Below are positions 22,141 through 32,550 of a stretch of DNA of 64,000 nucleotides, one piece after another. Source of the DNA: Monodelphis domestica (lineage: Eukaryota > Chordata > Mammalia > Didelphimorphia > Didelphidae); the NCBI RefSeq assembly GCF_027887165.1, contig NC_077232.1, positions 13,293,255 through 13,357,254 on the forward strand, written 5' to 3'. A model generated the notes under the pieces. It saw nothing but the letters and a program-made list of their open reading frames with translations. It made no database searches and had not been told where the DNA came from. Each line of letters starts with the position of its first letter. The first letter of the stretch is position 1. A program made the position numbers and the translations under genes.

Positions 22141-24236
22141 CTGTTCCTTTTCAATCCTCCTAGTTAATGATCCTTGATTATGTTTTTCTCTGCTAGAATT
22201 TCTTCATCTCACCTTTATTCTGATCATATGACAACTCTGGGAATAAAGAAGGAAACTTCACTATCACAGTAAGCCCTATAAATTATTAACTATTAATGTA
22301 AATTATTAAAATGATTAACTCTCACTTTTCTGTATGTATGTAGTGAGAAAAACCCATTTGTTTCAATCATGGTGTCCTTTAAATTCAATGACTCAAGAGC
22401 AGTCTTTCCTAGGACTTGGTGAAGGACAAGGGAGCAATGTATTCTATTGCCACATGGCACAGGACTAGTAAGGTTTCATAAACCAATGAATGGGAAACTG
22501 AGGACAAGGGACACTCTTGGAAGGTTTGATGTTAGCAAATGAATCAAATAAGGAGAAACTTAGTAGAGTCTAATTTCCTTTATATTCTGCCTGCAAAAGC
22601 AGCAAGATAAGAATATTAGGACTCATGTGTGCTTACAATCAGGAAAAAAAAACATTGGACAATTTTAGAGAACTATGAAAGGACTGAAACAGGAGAATTC
22701 TCTTCCAGCACAAAGAATGTGATTGTCTCTCAGGACAAAACTCTAGTCAGGCTCCTTTTGGTGTATCGCATTACTTTCTGGTCCCAACATTGTAGAAGAT
22801 GCTACAGAAAGTTGGTGAAAAGGAGCAAATGGGCAGGAAGTCTGATGAAGGGCTTTAAGCAATTTCCCAGGGCAATAGGTTTGAAAGAAGCCCAAAGGTT
22901 TTAAAAAACCACTGGGGGGGGGATGTGATAATTGATATCACATATAAAATACATTTAATTTGGAAGACTCACTTGATTTTTTTTTTGCCTTATGCCAATG
23001 ATCATTAATAGGAGAGATGGTTCAAATTTGATGATGGACAAACACTTCCTAGTGGTTAATGTAATTTAAATATGGCATGCCTTCTCTTGGAGACTGTGGG
23101 GTCCTCTTCCATGGAGAAGGAGCTGAAATAAATTGGCAAAGGAACCCTTATCATATTTTTGTAGAGATGAACCTTTGAGTGGAATGATTTGTGTCTTCTC
23201 AGAATGGCCAGAAGAGTATTTGATAACATGAGAGTTTGTGTCCATATTGGCACTAATGAACATCGCTGGATAATTATTGCTTGTAAAACCAAATAAGAAT
23301 TCATCTTTTGAGGTCTGCTAGCCTTTCAGGCTCTGACCCAGGCTTATCTGCCTTAGAAGGGAACAATATTCCCCTTGAAGTAATCTACATTGAATCCAAA
23401 CAGATGTACTTGCTCTATCTCATATATGCAGTCAAATTTCTTTCCATGACATCTTAGCACAGGCTGTTCACCATGTCTGCAAGATGTTCTCATGTGTCTC
23501 AGTCACTCCAATCCTTTGGTTCCTTTAAAGCACATCTTGAGTACCACTTTCTACAAGAAATTGATTGAGTCTTCACGTTACTCTATCAAAAAGCCTCCAA
23601 TTTTTATCCATTTTGTGTATCTATTTTCCATTTTTGTTGGGTGTGTTTGTATGCGTGCAAGTTGTTTCTTATCAGTAAAATATAAGCAAGAAATATCGAG
23701 GATGATTTAATTCCTCTATGTTGATCTCTAGCTCCTAGAACAGTGATTGTCATACAAAGGAAAGTTAGCAGACATACTTAATGAATAAATGAATGAACTA
23801 AGCAGTTGGAAAATGCTGAAGACTGGATCTACTACAAAATTGTAGTAGCCCGAATTGGGCTCTCCCTGATACAAGGCCACTTGGGTATTACTTCCCAACA
23901 GCTCATCAGTGTGTTCAATTCCATTCACAAACTTCATAGAACACCTCATTGTCCTTATTCCCAGATGATGGCAGGATCTTCCAATACACTGAGAAAACAG
24001 AAACCATTATTTTGATCTCCTTTTGTCTTCCCTCTATCCAGTGCAGAGTTCATATAAGAGATCCTTTTGCCTTTGTATAATCCAGTGCTTGATTAAGAAT
24101 GAAACCAATCAGTTGCTCACTCCTAATCTCTACCAACCTCTAAACTCCTAAATTGTCCCCTCTTTCCACTCACTTATGACACCTTGTTTCTGTGCATGTC
24201 AACTTTTGCCCATTTCTTCATTTTCTGTCATTTTAA

Positions 24237-24528
24237 GTTCATGCTCAAACATTACCAACACTTTCCCACTTTGCAATTTGCTGTGGATGAGATCAACAAG
24301 GACCCCCATTTGCTGCCCAACATAACCCTGGGATACCAGTTACTCAATAACTTAAACTCTAACAAAGTAGCTGTGGAGAACTCCTTGACGTATTTATCAG
24401 GGAGGGGTCTGACCATCCCTAATTATAGCTGTGGCAGGCAGCACAAGTCAGTGGAGGTCATTGGAGGGATGTCATCTACACTGTCCATGTCCATGGTGAT
24501 CATTCTAGTGTTCTATAAAGTCCCACAG
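24237..24528 (+). pseudogene. V2R exon 2 (copy A), reading frame intact but acceptor lost
   Basis: 292-bp block aligned without gaps to the intact exon 2 at 29811-30102. It encodes FMLKHYQHFPTLQFAVDEI..., NPHLLPNITLGYQ-like KDPHLLPNITLGYQ, SCGRQHK and ends YKVPQ before a GTAAGG donor. This is the start of the V2R ligand-binding domain. The base pair before the exon is AA instead of AG (24235-24236, TTTTAA versus TTTTAG in copy B), so normal splicing would fail or shift by one base. With the broken exon 1 it is part of a pseudogene. Confidence 0.85.
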
Positions 24529-24578
24529 GTAAGGAACTGTTGCATATTTTCAACCAATCTGCTCTTTGGGGTTCAAAT

Positions 24579-25523
24579 TATTATGGAGTTCAATTATGAT
24601 GGATAGTGAAAGCTGACCAAAAGCACAAAGATCCTCTCAGCAGGTCAAGGGGCACTAACTTACAAATGGATTTATTCACTTTAATCATATCTATTACAGT
24701 GTTATAGAAACCTGGTAAAAGATCACAGATTTCTTTTGTTGTAGTAACATCACAAGAGTGTTATTTAGGTGACTTGATAATATCCAATCAAACTGTAAAA
24801 TGTCACATATGTAGCGAATTGATTATGTTTGTGTGTACCAAAAAATCTATATAATAAACGTACCATGATACTATGGCAGAGCACTGTGTGTGATGCCTAC
24901 ATACGTGGGTTGAATGCACAGTGTGTCTCATCTCCTTATTCTGTCCATGATGCCATACCTGGGCAGAGAGACCCTGGGTCCTCAGAGAGGCAGCTGGACA
25001 GACCTCTGTAAATTGTCTCCCATTTCTTCAATCCTTCATGTAATTGTAGATCCTGAAAGACTAACTGTACTAAGTATGTCTGCCTTTTCTGGACACATCT
25101 CTTTGGAAACAGAAAAAAGTCACTCTAACAAATTCTTCCTCCACAAATGGTTTGCCAGTGCATGTTATTAGCTGAGCAACTTGAAAACTTGCTCACAATG
25201 ATGAAATATTTAGCTGCTTCTGCTTCACTAAAGTATTTTGCTGAGTTGTTGATGTATTTTTCAGTTTTAATATTTTATCTTTTCTCACATCTCCAACCAA
25301 ACAATCATATTCATCTTCATGGTGAGCTTGATAATGTCAACACAAATTGTATTCTTTGAAGACAGATGCTATATTCTGGCATATCAAACACACAACTCTT
25401 TCCTTGTACTGCATGAAAAAGTAATGTTAAGTCCACTGTTCTTTGAATATCCTACACTCTGAGTCAATTTTTCTCTTTCTTTATGACTTTGTTTCCAAGA
25501 GATTCCAAATTGCTATTAGTAAA

Positions 25524-25525
<2 letters not shown>
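24579..25525. other. Intron-like sequence after copy A exon 2
   Basis: No V2R exon 3 for copy A is present here. Short open frames have no recognised domains. Confidence 0.45.

Positions 25526-25531
<6 letters not shown>

Positions 25532-25568
<37 letters not shown>
25532..25568. repeat. (TA)n microsatellite
   Basis: About 18 TA units preceded by 'atacatacata'. Confidence 0.95.
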
Positions 25569-25570
<2 letters not shown>

Positions 25571-25589
25571 GCCCTACAAAAACAATATG

Positions 25590-26640
25590 CCAACAATAAT
25601 TTTGTCCACACAGAGGCATACCAACTGCATTGCCCATCAATGCAGTCTGATCTGTGTCCATCAATGCAGCCTTCCCAGTCCACATCATTTCAGCCTTACC
25701 AGGGGCCATATTGGTGGAACTCCACTTTTACCTCAGGCTCACACTGGTGCGGTGCAGGCACTAGCACAATTACAGAGCCAGTTCCTCCACCAACTTTCCA
25801 GTTCATGCTACCCTGTGAGAACTGCACTGAGATCTGTGGGTAAGTCCCATGCAACCAGATTCTACAGCAGGAAAAAGACGGCATGACAGTAGTGTGTGTC
25901 CTCTTGAGGTCTGTATTCATGGATCTGAAATTATAGATCGAAATATGAAAAACAAATGCCTCAGTCCCCCCATATAGTAAAATGGCAACCTCATACTCCC
26001 CCAGATGCACAACATAATGGCCTCTATGATATGTAGTGCATCTGGGGGAGTGTGAGGGCCATTGTACTACCATGTTTCCCCCCCAAATAAGACACTGTCT
26101 TATATTAATTGGATGCCCCCAAACCAGAGGGTGTCTTATAACACACCCAGTGGCTGTGGTGGGCTTCTCACAGTAGAGGCCCCCCGCTGATGTCACAGGC
26201 CAGATCACCCCTATCCAATGTGTGTATACAGTACTGGAGGCAGTTCTGGGCCTGTGACACTGGGATAGTGGAGGCTGCAGCACTGGCTGGGATGGGTCTG
26301 TCCCACCTTGCACAGGCCCATAAGGCAGCAGTACACACAGTGTGGAATCCTCTTCCCCAGATTGCTGCTCACCATACTGATGTCTTCCATTGTGCAGCCA
26401 CATAATCCTTTGTACGGTGCCTCGTTCTCCTTCAGTTACTCTCACAACAAGGCACCATGCAAAGATTATGTCACTGGAAGTAGTACTGTACGTGAGTGAC
26501 TCTGCCACACACATTGCTCCTCTCACTGACCACCAATGAAAGAAGGGCCCCTTCCGGAAGTGTGGTGGGGGCCAGATACATGGCCTCAGGGGGCCTCATG
26601 TGGCCTGCGGGCTATAGTTTGGGGACTCCTGTACTAGAGA
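25590..26640. mobile_element. GC-richer transposon-like block between the V2R copies
   Basis: About 1 kb distinctly richer in GC than its surroundings and absent from the duplicated unit. It contains a long hairpin (25981-26063), a 'gtttccccccaaataagaca...gtgtcttat' motif (about 26071-26140) that I associate with short DNA transposons, and a right end 'tgtggcctgcgggctatagt', 'ttggggactcctg' typical of hAT-like terminal sequence. A 276-codon minus-strand frame (25696-26526) crosses all of this without any domain. It is probably a composite of non-autonomous DNA transposons. Confidence 0.45.
25981..26063. repeat. Long imperfect inverted repeat (hairpin)
   Basis: Left arm 25981-26009 (aatggcaacctcatactccc...) pairs with right arm 26037-26063 (tgcatctgggggagtgtgag...) across a 27-nt loop, with only a few mismatches. 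Confidence 0.8.
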
Positions 26641-27356
26641 GAGGTATGGGCAGATTTTTGATGAAGGAAACTTTAATCTAAAACATCATCAAGGTTCTAT
26701 TTTTATTAGATCTTGTCAGTATCATTCACGTTTCCTTTTGTGCCCTTCTCATGTCAGACTCTCCTCTGACTGATTTAACGTCTGGTGATACTGAGTCATT
26801 GCAGTGATTTGGCCTGGTGAAAATGGAAGTATTACTTCAGAATACCCTGAAACCCAGCTCAAGAGGGATCAGAGAGACTTTTGGATCATCTCAAAACTCC
26901 GGGAAGCTACGGATACTTCAGGGACGGAAAGCAGAAAAGCAGCTACTTTGTCCCTTGAGTTTTTAACTCAAAAAGGAGGCTACAGGTGTAGAGTTGCAGG
27001 GCAGATTGGTTCCCAGATGCTCTCACTTTCAAACACTGGTCAACATAGTTGTTTGAATTGTACTCCAGAAGACTGAAGATGTGGCAACTTTCCTTATCTC
27101 TCCAGAGGGACCAAGAAGAATAATATCCAGGAGGCAAAAGTGTCCTATAAATATCCCCTGAAACCCTTTGTCTTAAACAGGGGCCGGTCTCCTGTCAGAC
27201 ACTGATTTCCCAAGTATTAGGGACCGTGCAAAACTTGAGCATCTATTAGAAAAGTCTTTAGTCTCAGAGAATGTGCTGATAGCTGAATGAAAAAAGAACT
27301 TCAGTAATCTTAGACTCTCTGATTCCTTGGTACTTTATTGATTTTGGATAGTCCCC

Positions 27357-27604
27357 ATGGGTTTGAGTAAGCTCAGATTCCCTTTCTTTATATTATTTGT
27401 GATCCTTCTGCTTTTTCAGATTTCTTTTTCTGAGTACCAGATAGGGGAGCATGCTTGCCAATTAAAGAGACCATACAATCCTACATATACAAAGGAAGGA
27501 GACCTAGTCATAGCAGGCTTCTTCTCCATGTTTTCGATCACTGAGTATAATATTTACCAGTCAACCTTCTCATCTTCTCCTACATGGATTGGTGCAGCCA
27601 AGCA
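27357..27604 (+). CDS. V2R pheromone receptor exon 1 (copy B), intact
   Basis: Encodes the N-terminus of a vomeronasal type 2 receptor, a class C GPCR of vomeronasal sensory neurons. ATG at 27357 is followed by a signal peptide (hydrophobic FFILFVILLLFQISFS, residues about 10-25), then a mature start with a Cys (GEHACQLK) and the KEGDLVIAGFF block typical of the first beta strand of the ligand-binding domain. The exon is 248 bp and ends ...AGCA before GTAAGT, leaving two bases (CA) that combine with the first base (G) of exon 2 at 29811 to give Gln. No stop or frameshift. If spliced one base later the frame would meet TAA at once. Confidence 0.85.
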
Positions 27605-28371
27605 GTAAGTTGCTATTTCTGTTTTTTTTTCTTGCATGGTGAAATATATTAATCCATATTTTTGACTGATTGACTCTGTCAGTAGAGTAATATTTTATAT
27701 GGCCTCACAGATTTGGTTAAATCAAGGACTTGGGTTTGGAAATGTCTATCATATTGGTACTCGGGAAACAGATAAAATCAAAGGCTTTAAAATCATTGTG
27801 CAGTTTAACAAGCAGGAAAGTAGAAAATCTACATACACAGGAGATCTCAATTGAAAGAATCATGAATTCTTACAGACTGAAACAACTCTTGTAGGGTAAA
27901 GTTGGGATTCAAGTGGCAAAATGATATTCCTCAAGAATATCCTTTGTTGAGAAGTTATTGCTTCCATATTTGGAAGAAAGTATTCTTTATCAGAACCATA
28001 TTGATGAAGTTCTTGGAATCATTTATTTATGTCAGCCTCAGATAAGATTTGGGTTGGGAGAGTCTTTCTATCTTTACACAGGAAACTGGCCAAAGGATCT
28101 AAGAGTACTTACCTAAGACACTAGAAAAGAGAAATCATTGAGAATCTTACCATCAGTGTAGAATTTTATCCAACTAAGAAATTCAAAAATTCTAATCAGG
28201 TCACTTCTGGAGTGCTGCATTATTTTCTGGTCCCAGGATGTAGATGATGCTAAGAAAATTTGTGTAAATGGGCAAGAAGTATGCTGAAGAAAGAGTCTTA
28301 AGACATTTCATAGGGTATTCAATTTTAAAGAATCCTAGTGGTTTTAAAAACCTGGGTGGGGGAACATGATA

Positions 28372-28374
<3 letters not shown>

Positions 28375-28432
<58 letters not shown>
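28375..28432. repeat. (TA)n microsatellite in V2R intron 1
   Basis: About 28 TA units. In copy A the equivalent place holds only 'gatatcacatataaaata'. Confidence 0.95.
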
Positions 28433-28434
<2 letters not shown>

Positions 28435-29810
28435 GTGAAAGACATTTAAGACATTTAATTTGGAAGACTCATTGATTTTTTTTTTGCCTTATACCAAAGA
28501 TCATTAATAGGAGAGATGGTTCAAATTTGATAATGGACAAACACTTTCTAATGGTTAATGTTATTTAAATATGGCCTGCCTTCTCTTGGAGACTGTGGGG
28601 TCCTCTTCCATGGAGAAGGAGCTGAAATAAAATGTCAAAGGAACCCTTATCATATTTTTTGTAGAGATGAACCTTTGAGTGGAATGATTTGTGTCTTCTC
28701 AGAATGGCCAGAAGAGTATTTGATAACATGAGTTTGTGTCCATATTGGCACTAATGAACATCCCTGGATAATTATTGCCTGAAAAACCAAATAAGAATTC
28801 ATCTTTTGAGGTCTGCTAGCCTTTCAGGCTCTGACCCAGGCTTATCTGCCTTAGAAGGGAACAATATTCTCCTTGAAGTAATCTATATTGAATCCAAACT
28901 GATTTACTTGCTCTATCTCATATATGCAGTCACATTTCTTTCCATGACATCTTAGCACAGACTGTTCCCCATGTCTGCAAGATATTCTTATGTGTCTCAT
29001 TCACTCTAATCCTTTGGTTCCTTTAAAGCACACCTTGAGTACCACTTTCTACAAGAAATTGACTGAGTCTTCAAGTTACTCTATCAAAAAGCCTCCAATT
29101 TTTATCCATTTTGTGTATCTATTTTCCATTTTTGTTGGGTGTGTTTGTATGCATGCAATTTGTTTCTTATCAGTAAAATATAAGCAAGAAATATCGAGGA
29201 TGATTTAATTCCTCTATGTTGATCTCTAGCTCCTAGAACAGTGATTGGCACACATAGGGAAGTTAGCAGACATACTTAATGAATAAATGAATGAACTAAG
29301 CAGTCGGGAAAATGCTGCAGACTGGATCTACTACAAAATTGTATTATGTCATCCCAGTTGAGCTCTCCCTGATACAAGGCCACTTGGGTATTACTTCCCA
29401 ACAGCTCATCAGTGTGTTTATTTACATTCACAAACTTCATAGAACACTTCAGTATCCTTATTCTCAGCTGATAGCAGGATCTTGCTATATACTGAGAATA
29501 CAGAAACCATTATTTTGATCTTCTCTTTCTGTCTTCCCTCTATCCAATGTAGAGTTCATATAAACCTTTGTATAATCCAGTGCTTGATTAAGGATGAAAC
29601 CAATCAGTTGGTTACTCCTAATCTCTACCAACCTCTAAACTCCTACATTGTCCCCTCTTTCCACTCACTTAATGGCTGCCCTTTAAGCACTGGTCACCTC
29701 TTTTCATGGCTTTGAAAGGATTCCCCTAATGACCCACAGTCTCTCCACTATGACACCTTGTTTCTGTGCATGTCAAGTTTTGCCCATTTCTTCACTTTCT
29801 GTCATTTTAG

Positions 29811-30102
29811 GTTCATGCTCAAAAATTACCAACATTTTCTCACTTTGCAATTTGCTGTGGATCAGATCAACAAGGACCCCCATTTGCTGCCCAACATAAC
29901 CCTGGGATACCAGTTACTCAATAACTTAAACTCTAACAAAGTAGCTGTGGAGAACTCCTTGACGTATTTATCAGGGAGGTCTCTGACCATCCCTAATTAT
30001 AGCTGTGGCAGGCAGCACAAGTCAGTAGCGGTCATTGGAGGGATGTCATCTGCACTGTCCATGTCCATGGCCACCATTCTGGGGCTCTATAAGGTCCCAC
30101 AG
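29811..30102 (+). CDS. V2R pheromone receptor exon 2 (copy B), intact
   Basis: 292 bp with TTTTAG acceptor and GTAAGG donor. Reading: FMLKNYQHFLTLQFAVDQIN, KDPHLLPNITLGYQ, SCGRQHK, VIGGMSSALSMSMATILGLY, ending KVPQ. These are hallmark blocks of lobe 1 of the V2R Venus-flytrap ligand-binding domain. The exon joins exon 1 (27604) in phase and the exon at 58635 in phase 0, where KVPQ would be followed by ITYGPFDPVL as expected for the family. A potential N-glycosylation site (NIT) is present. Confidence 0.9.
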
Positions 30103-30152
30103 GTAAGGAACTGTTGCATATTTTCAACCAATCTGCTCTTTGGGGTTCAAAT

Positions 30153-32140
30153 AGACAAATCCTTTATAATGTGTCCTGCTGCAGCATTAGTGATTCAATT
30201 AGCAAAGATCAAGAAATTCTAGGCTCTGTTTTGAAAACAGAAGCTCCAAATAGTGGGCAAAATTGTCTTCCTTGATGGAATTCACCGTGTCCTCTAGATG
30301 AGGCAATGCTCTCTCGATTCATTTGTTTTGCCTCTGATGGTTCTGAACCAAGTAAAAACCTTCCCAACGAGTAGACCTGCCCTCTCAGTTCACCTTTTTA
30401 TATTTGAATACGACTCTGTAGATTTAAGATGTAAGAGATTTCTTTTTCTCTCTCCTTTCCATTTTCAAATTGATCTGTGCCTTTTCATGAAAAGTATGAA
30501 ATACTAGAACTTCCTTGCAGCATTTATACTTATAAATTCCATCCAATTCTGTGTTATAGCTATCTTCCAATTCTAGTAAGTATTTTCTTCCTTCTAGAAT
30601 TTGGGTTTGATTTGTTAAAGATGTGATCTATCCCTTCAGAACAGAAATTGCTTATTCATTTAATTCAACTCATTTCTGGGGCATGATAACCGAATAGTAC
30701 CAGAATATGATGATATATCACCTATGGCCTCTGTGCAATCTGTTTGGAGAGGCATAAAGGCAGCATAACAGAATTAATAGATGAGTAAGTGTAAATTCAA
30801 GATGTCATTTTCTTTTCTGTGCCCAAACCAAACCAGAGGGATTGATTTCAATCCTATAGAGATAGGCAGAGGAGATAGGCACACGCAGTAGAAAAGTAAG
30901 GAATTATGTATGTCCATAAATTCACTGATGTTCCTATACCATAGCTTATTTATAGTGTCCTTGTGTCCTTACGTGATCTTTTTGTATTTTCACAGTTTTT
31001 ATCCTTCAAACATCATAATGATTTATCATCAGCTTTTAAAAAGCAAAAATTAATTTTTATTTCAGGAAACAAGTCAGGATTAGTGAAATCCCTGAATTGT
31101 AAACCAAATGAGATCGAGTACAATTCTGTACAAAACATTTTTATTAGCCTGTTTCATGTGACATGCATTGTGCTAGAATGTAGGGATCATGCTGAATGAA
31201 ATTTCAATTAATTATATAAAAACTTCCTATTCCTTCATGTAGTTGTTGTTGTCCTGTTGGGTCACAAACAGCACCCTAATTAAATTACATTTCCAAAATG
31301 TTGTTGTTCTTCCTTTGCTCCATAACACATGCTTTAGCTGCCTCATGGCCATTTTGGAATGAATTTTCATCTGCCGATTCTGGTGGATATTATCTTCATG
31401 TGCTTGAGGTAGACATCCCAACTGATGAGATTTGAAGCCAGTCAGTTACCCTTAACTTGGTTTAGATTGTTTACAAAGAAGGTTTTACTGGTGTGTGGCC
31501 ACTGCATATTATAGCTTATTGGAGCCACAAAGGAGTGTTGGTGTACTGGGTTTTCATGGAGGACTAGCACCTCTGGTCTGAGGACTTCATACCTTTTTCA
31601 GGGCTGCTCATTCACAAATTATTCTGATATACATATATACACAGTCATCTACGTTTGTATGTATCTCTTGTAAGATAAACATTAATATCAATAACTCCAA
31701 GTATTAATTTATAATATTTATTAATAATCACTTGAAGTAGAAGAAATAAAAAAATACAAAACCTAACTACCTAACTAAAGTAAGATGATGTGTGTAAATT
31801 CTCCTGCCTGGCTCAAAGCCAGCTTCAGCAGCTGCATTCAAGGAAAGAGAGAGAGAGAGGTGGGGTCACACCAAGACTTTATCCTCTATCCACACAATAT
31901 CCATCTATTTTTTCTCTTCAATGTCTTCTCAATACAAACAAATGCTGAAGGAAATCATTGAACATTGCTGTATCAGCGAGTATAGATTCCCAGTTGAATT
32001 GGGACGTTCATGGCCTTAGTGACTACAAGAGGTAGGAGATCTGGAAAGAAAAATTGTTCAAAACACTGAGGCACAGAGTAAGTTTTTATGTTTATTTAAT
32101 ATCAAGGAATCTACTTCAGCTGAATATTGAATATTTGTAT
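30153..32140. other. V2R intron 2, first part
   Basis: No exon recognised. A stretch near 31225-31440 ('gttgttgttgtcctgttggg') resembles an antisense SINE but is weak. Short AT-rich frames elsewhere. Confidence 0.4.
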
Positions 32141-32149
32141 TCTAAGGAT

Positions 32150-32362
32150 TTTTGTTAATGTTGTTTAATCATTTCAGACGTGTCCCACTCTTTCTGACTC
32201 TATTTAGAGTTTCCTAGGCAAGGATCCTAAAGTGGTATGTAATTTAATTTTCCAACTCATTTTTACACAGCTAATAAGTATCTGAGGCCACAATTTAACT
32301 CAGAAAGATGCCCTTTTCCGATTCTAGGTCCAGCATTCCATCTGTTTTGTCACCTAGATGTC
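32150..32362 (-). repeat. Antisense MAR1/MIR-type SINE
   Basis: Shows 'gagtttcctaggcaaggatc', 'ttttacacagctaataagta', 'tctgaggccacaatttaact', and 'cagcattccatctgttttgt' with 'cacctagatg', in the antisense order of a nearly full-length SINE. Confidence 0.7.
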
Positions 32363-32550
32363 ATATTTGAGGGATATAAACTTAAATTTGCTCTGAAAAG
32401 TACACTGTTGCTAGCATGCAGATCAATATAGTTTCTGATTCCTTCTTTGTAGAGAGAAAGAAGTTTCTAATCTTATGAGGAGCAAGAAATTATTTTATGT
32501 GCCAAAATCTTAGAGCCTGAAATAGAGGACTTCCTCACATTCTTTTTTGA

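Larger units (their letters stand above)
20540..24578 (+). repeat. V2R 5' region, tandem copy A
   Basis: Collinear with 26710-30152. Shared landmarks: 'aaatggaagtattact', the exon 1 start, 'tggtcccaacattgtagaag', then near-identical sequence from about 22950 to 24578, where both copies end at 'ggggttcaaat'. Copy A carries a SINE (21935-22140) missing from B and lacks about 75 bp present in B near 29672-29746. Confidence 0.85.
26710..30152 (+). repeat. V2R 5' region, tandem copy B
   Basis: Homologous partner of 20540-24578. Its exons are intact. A (TA)n array at about 28375 marks the point where similarity to copy A rises sharply. Confidence 0.85.

Noticed and set aside
25696-26526. 276-codon open frame on the minus strand
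   Set aside because: It runs across a hairpin and transposon-like motifs, has no domain, signal or codon pattern of a protein, and sits in GC-richer DNA where long chance frames are expected.
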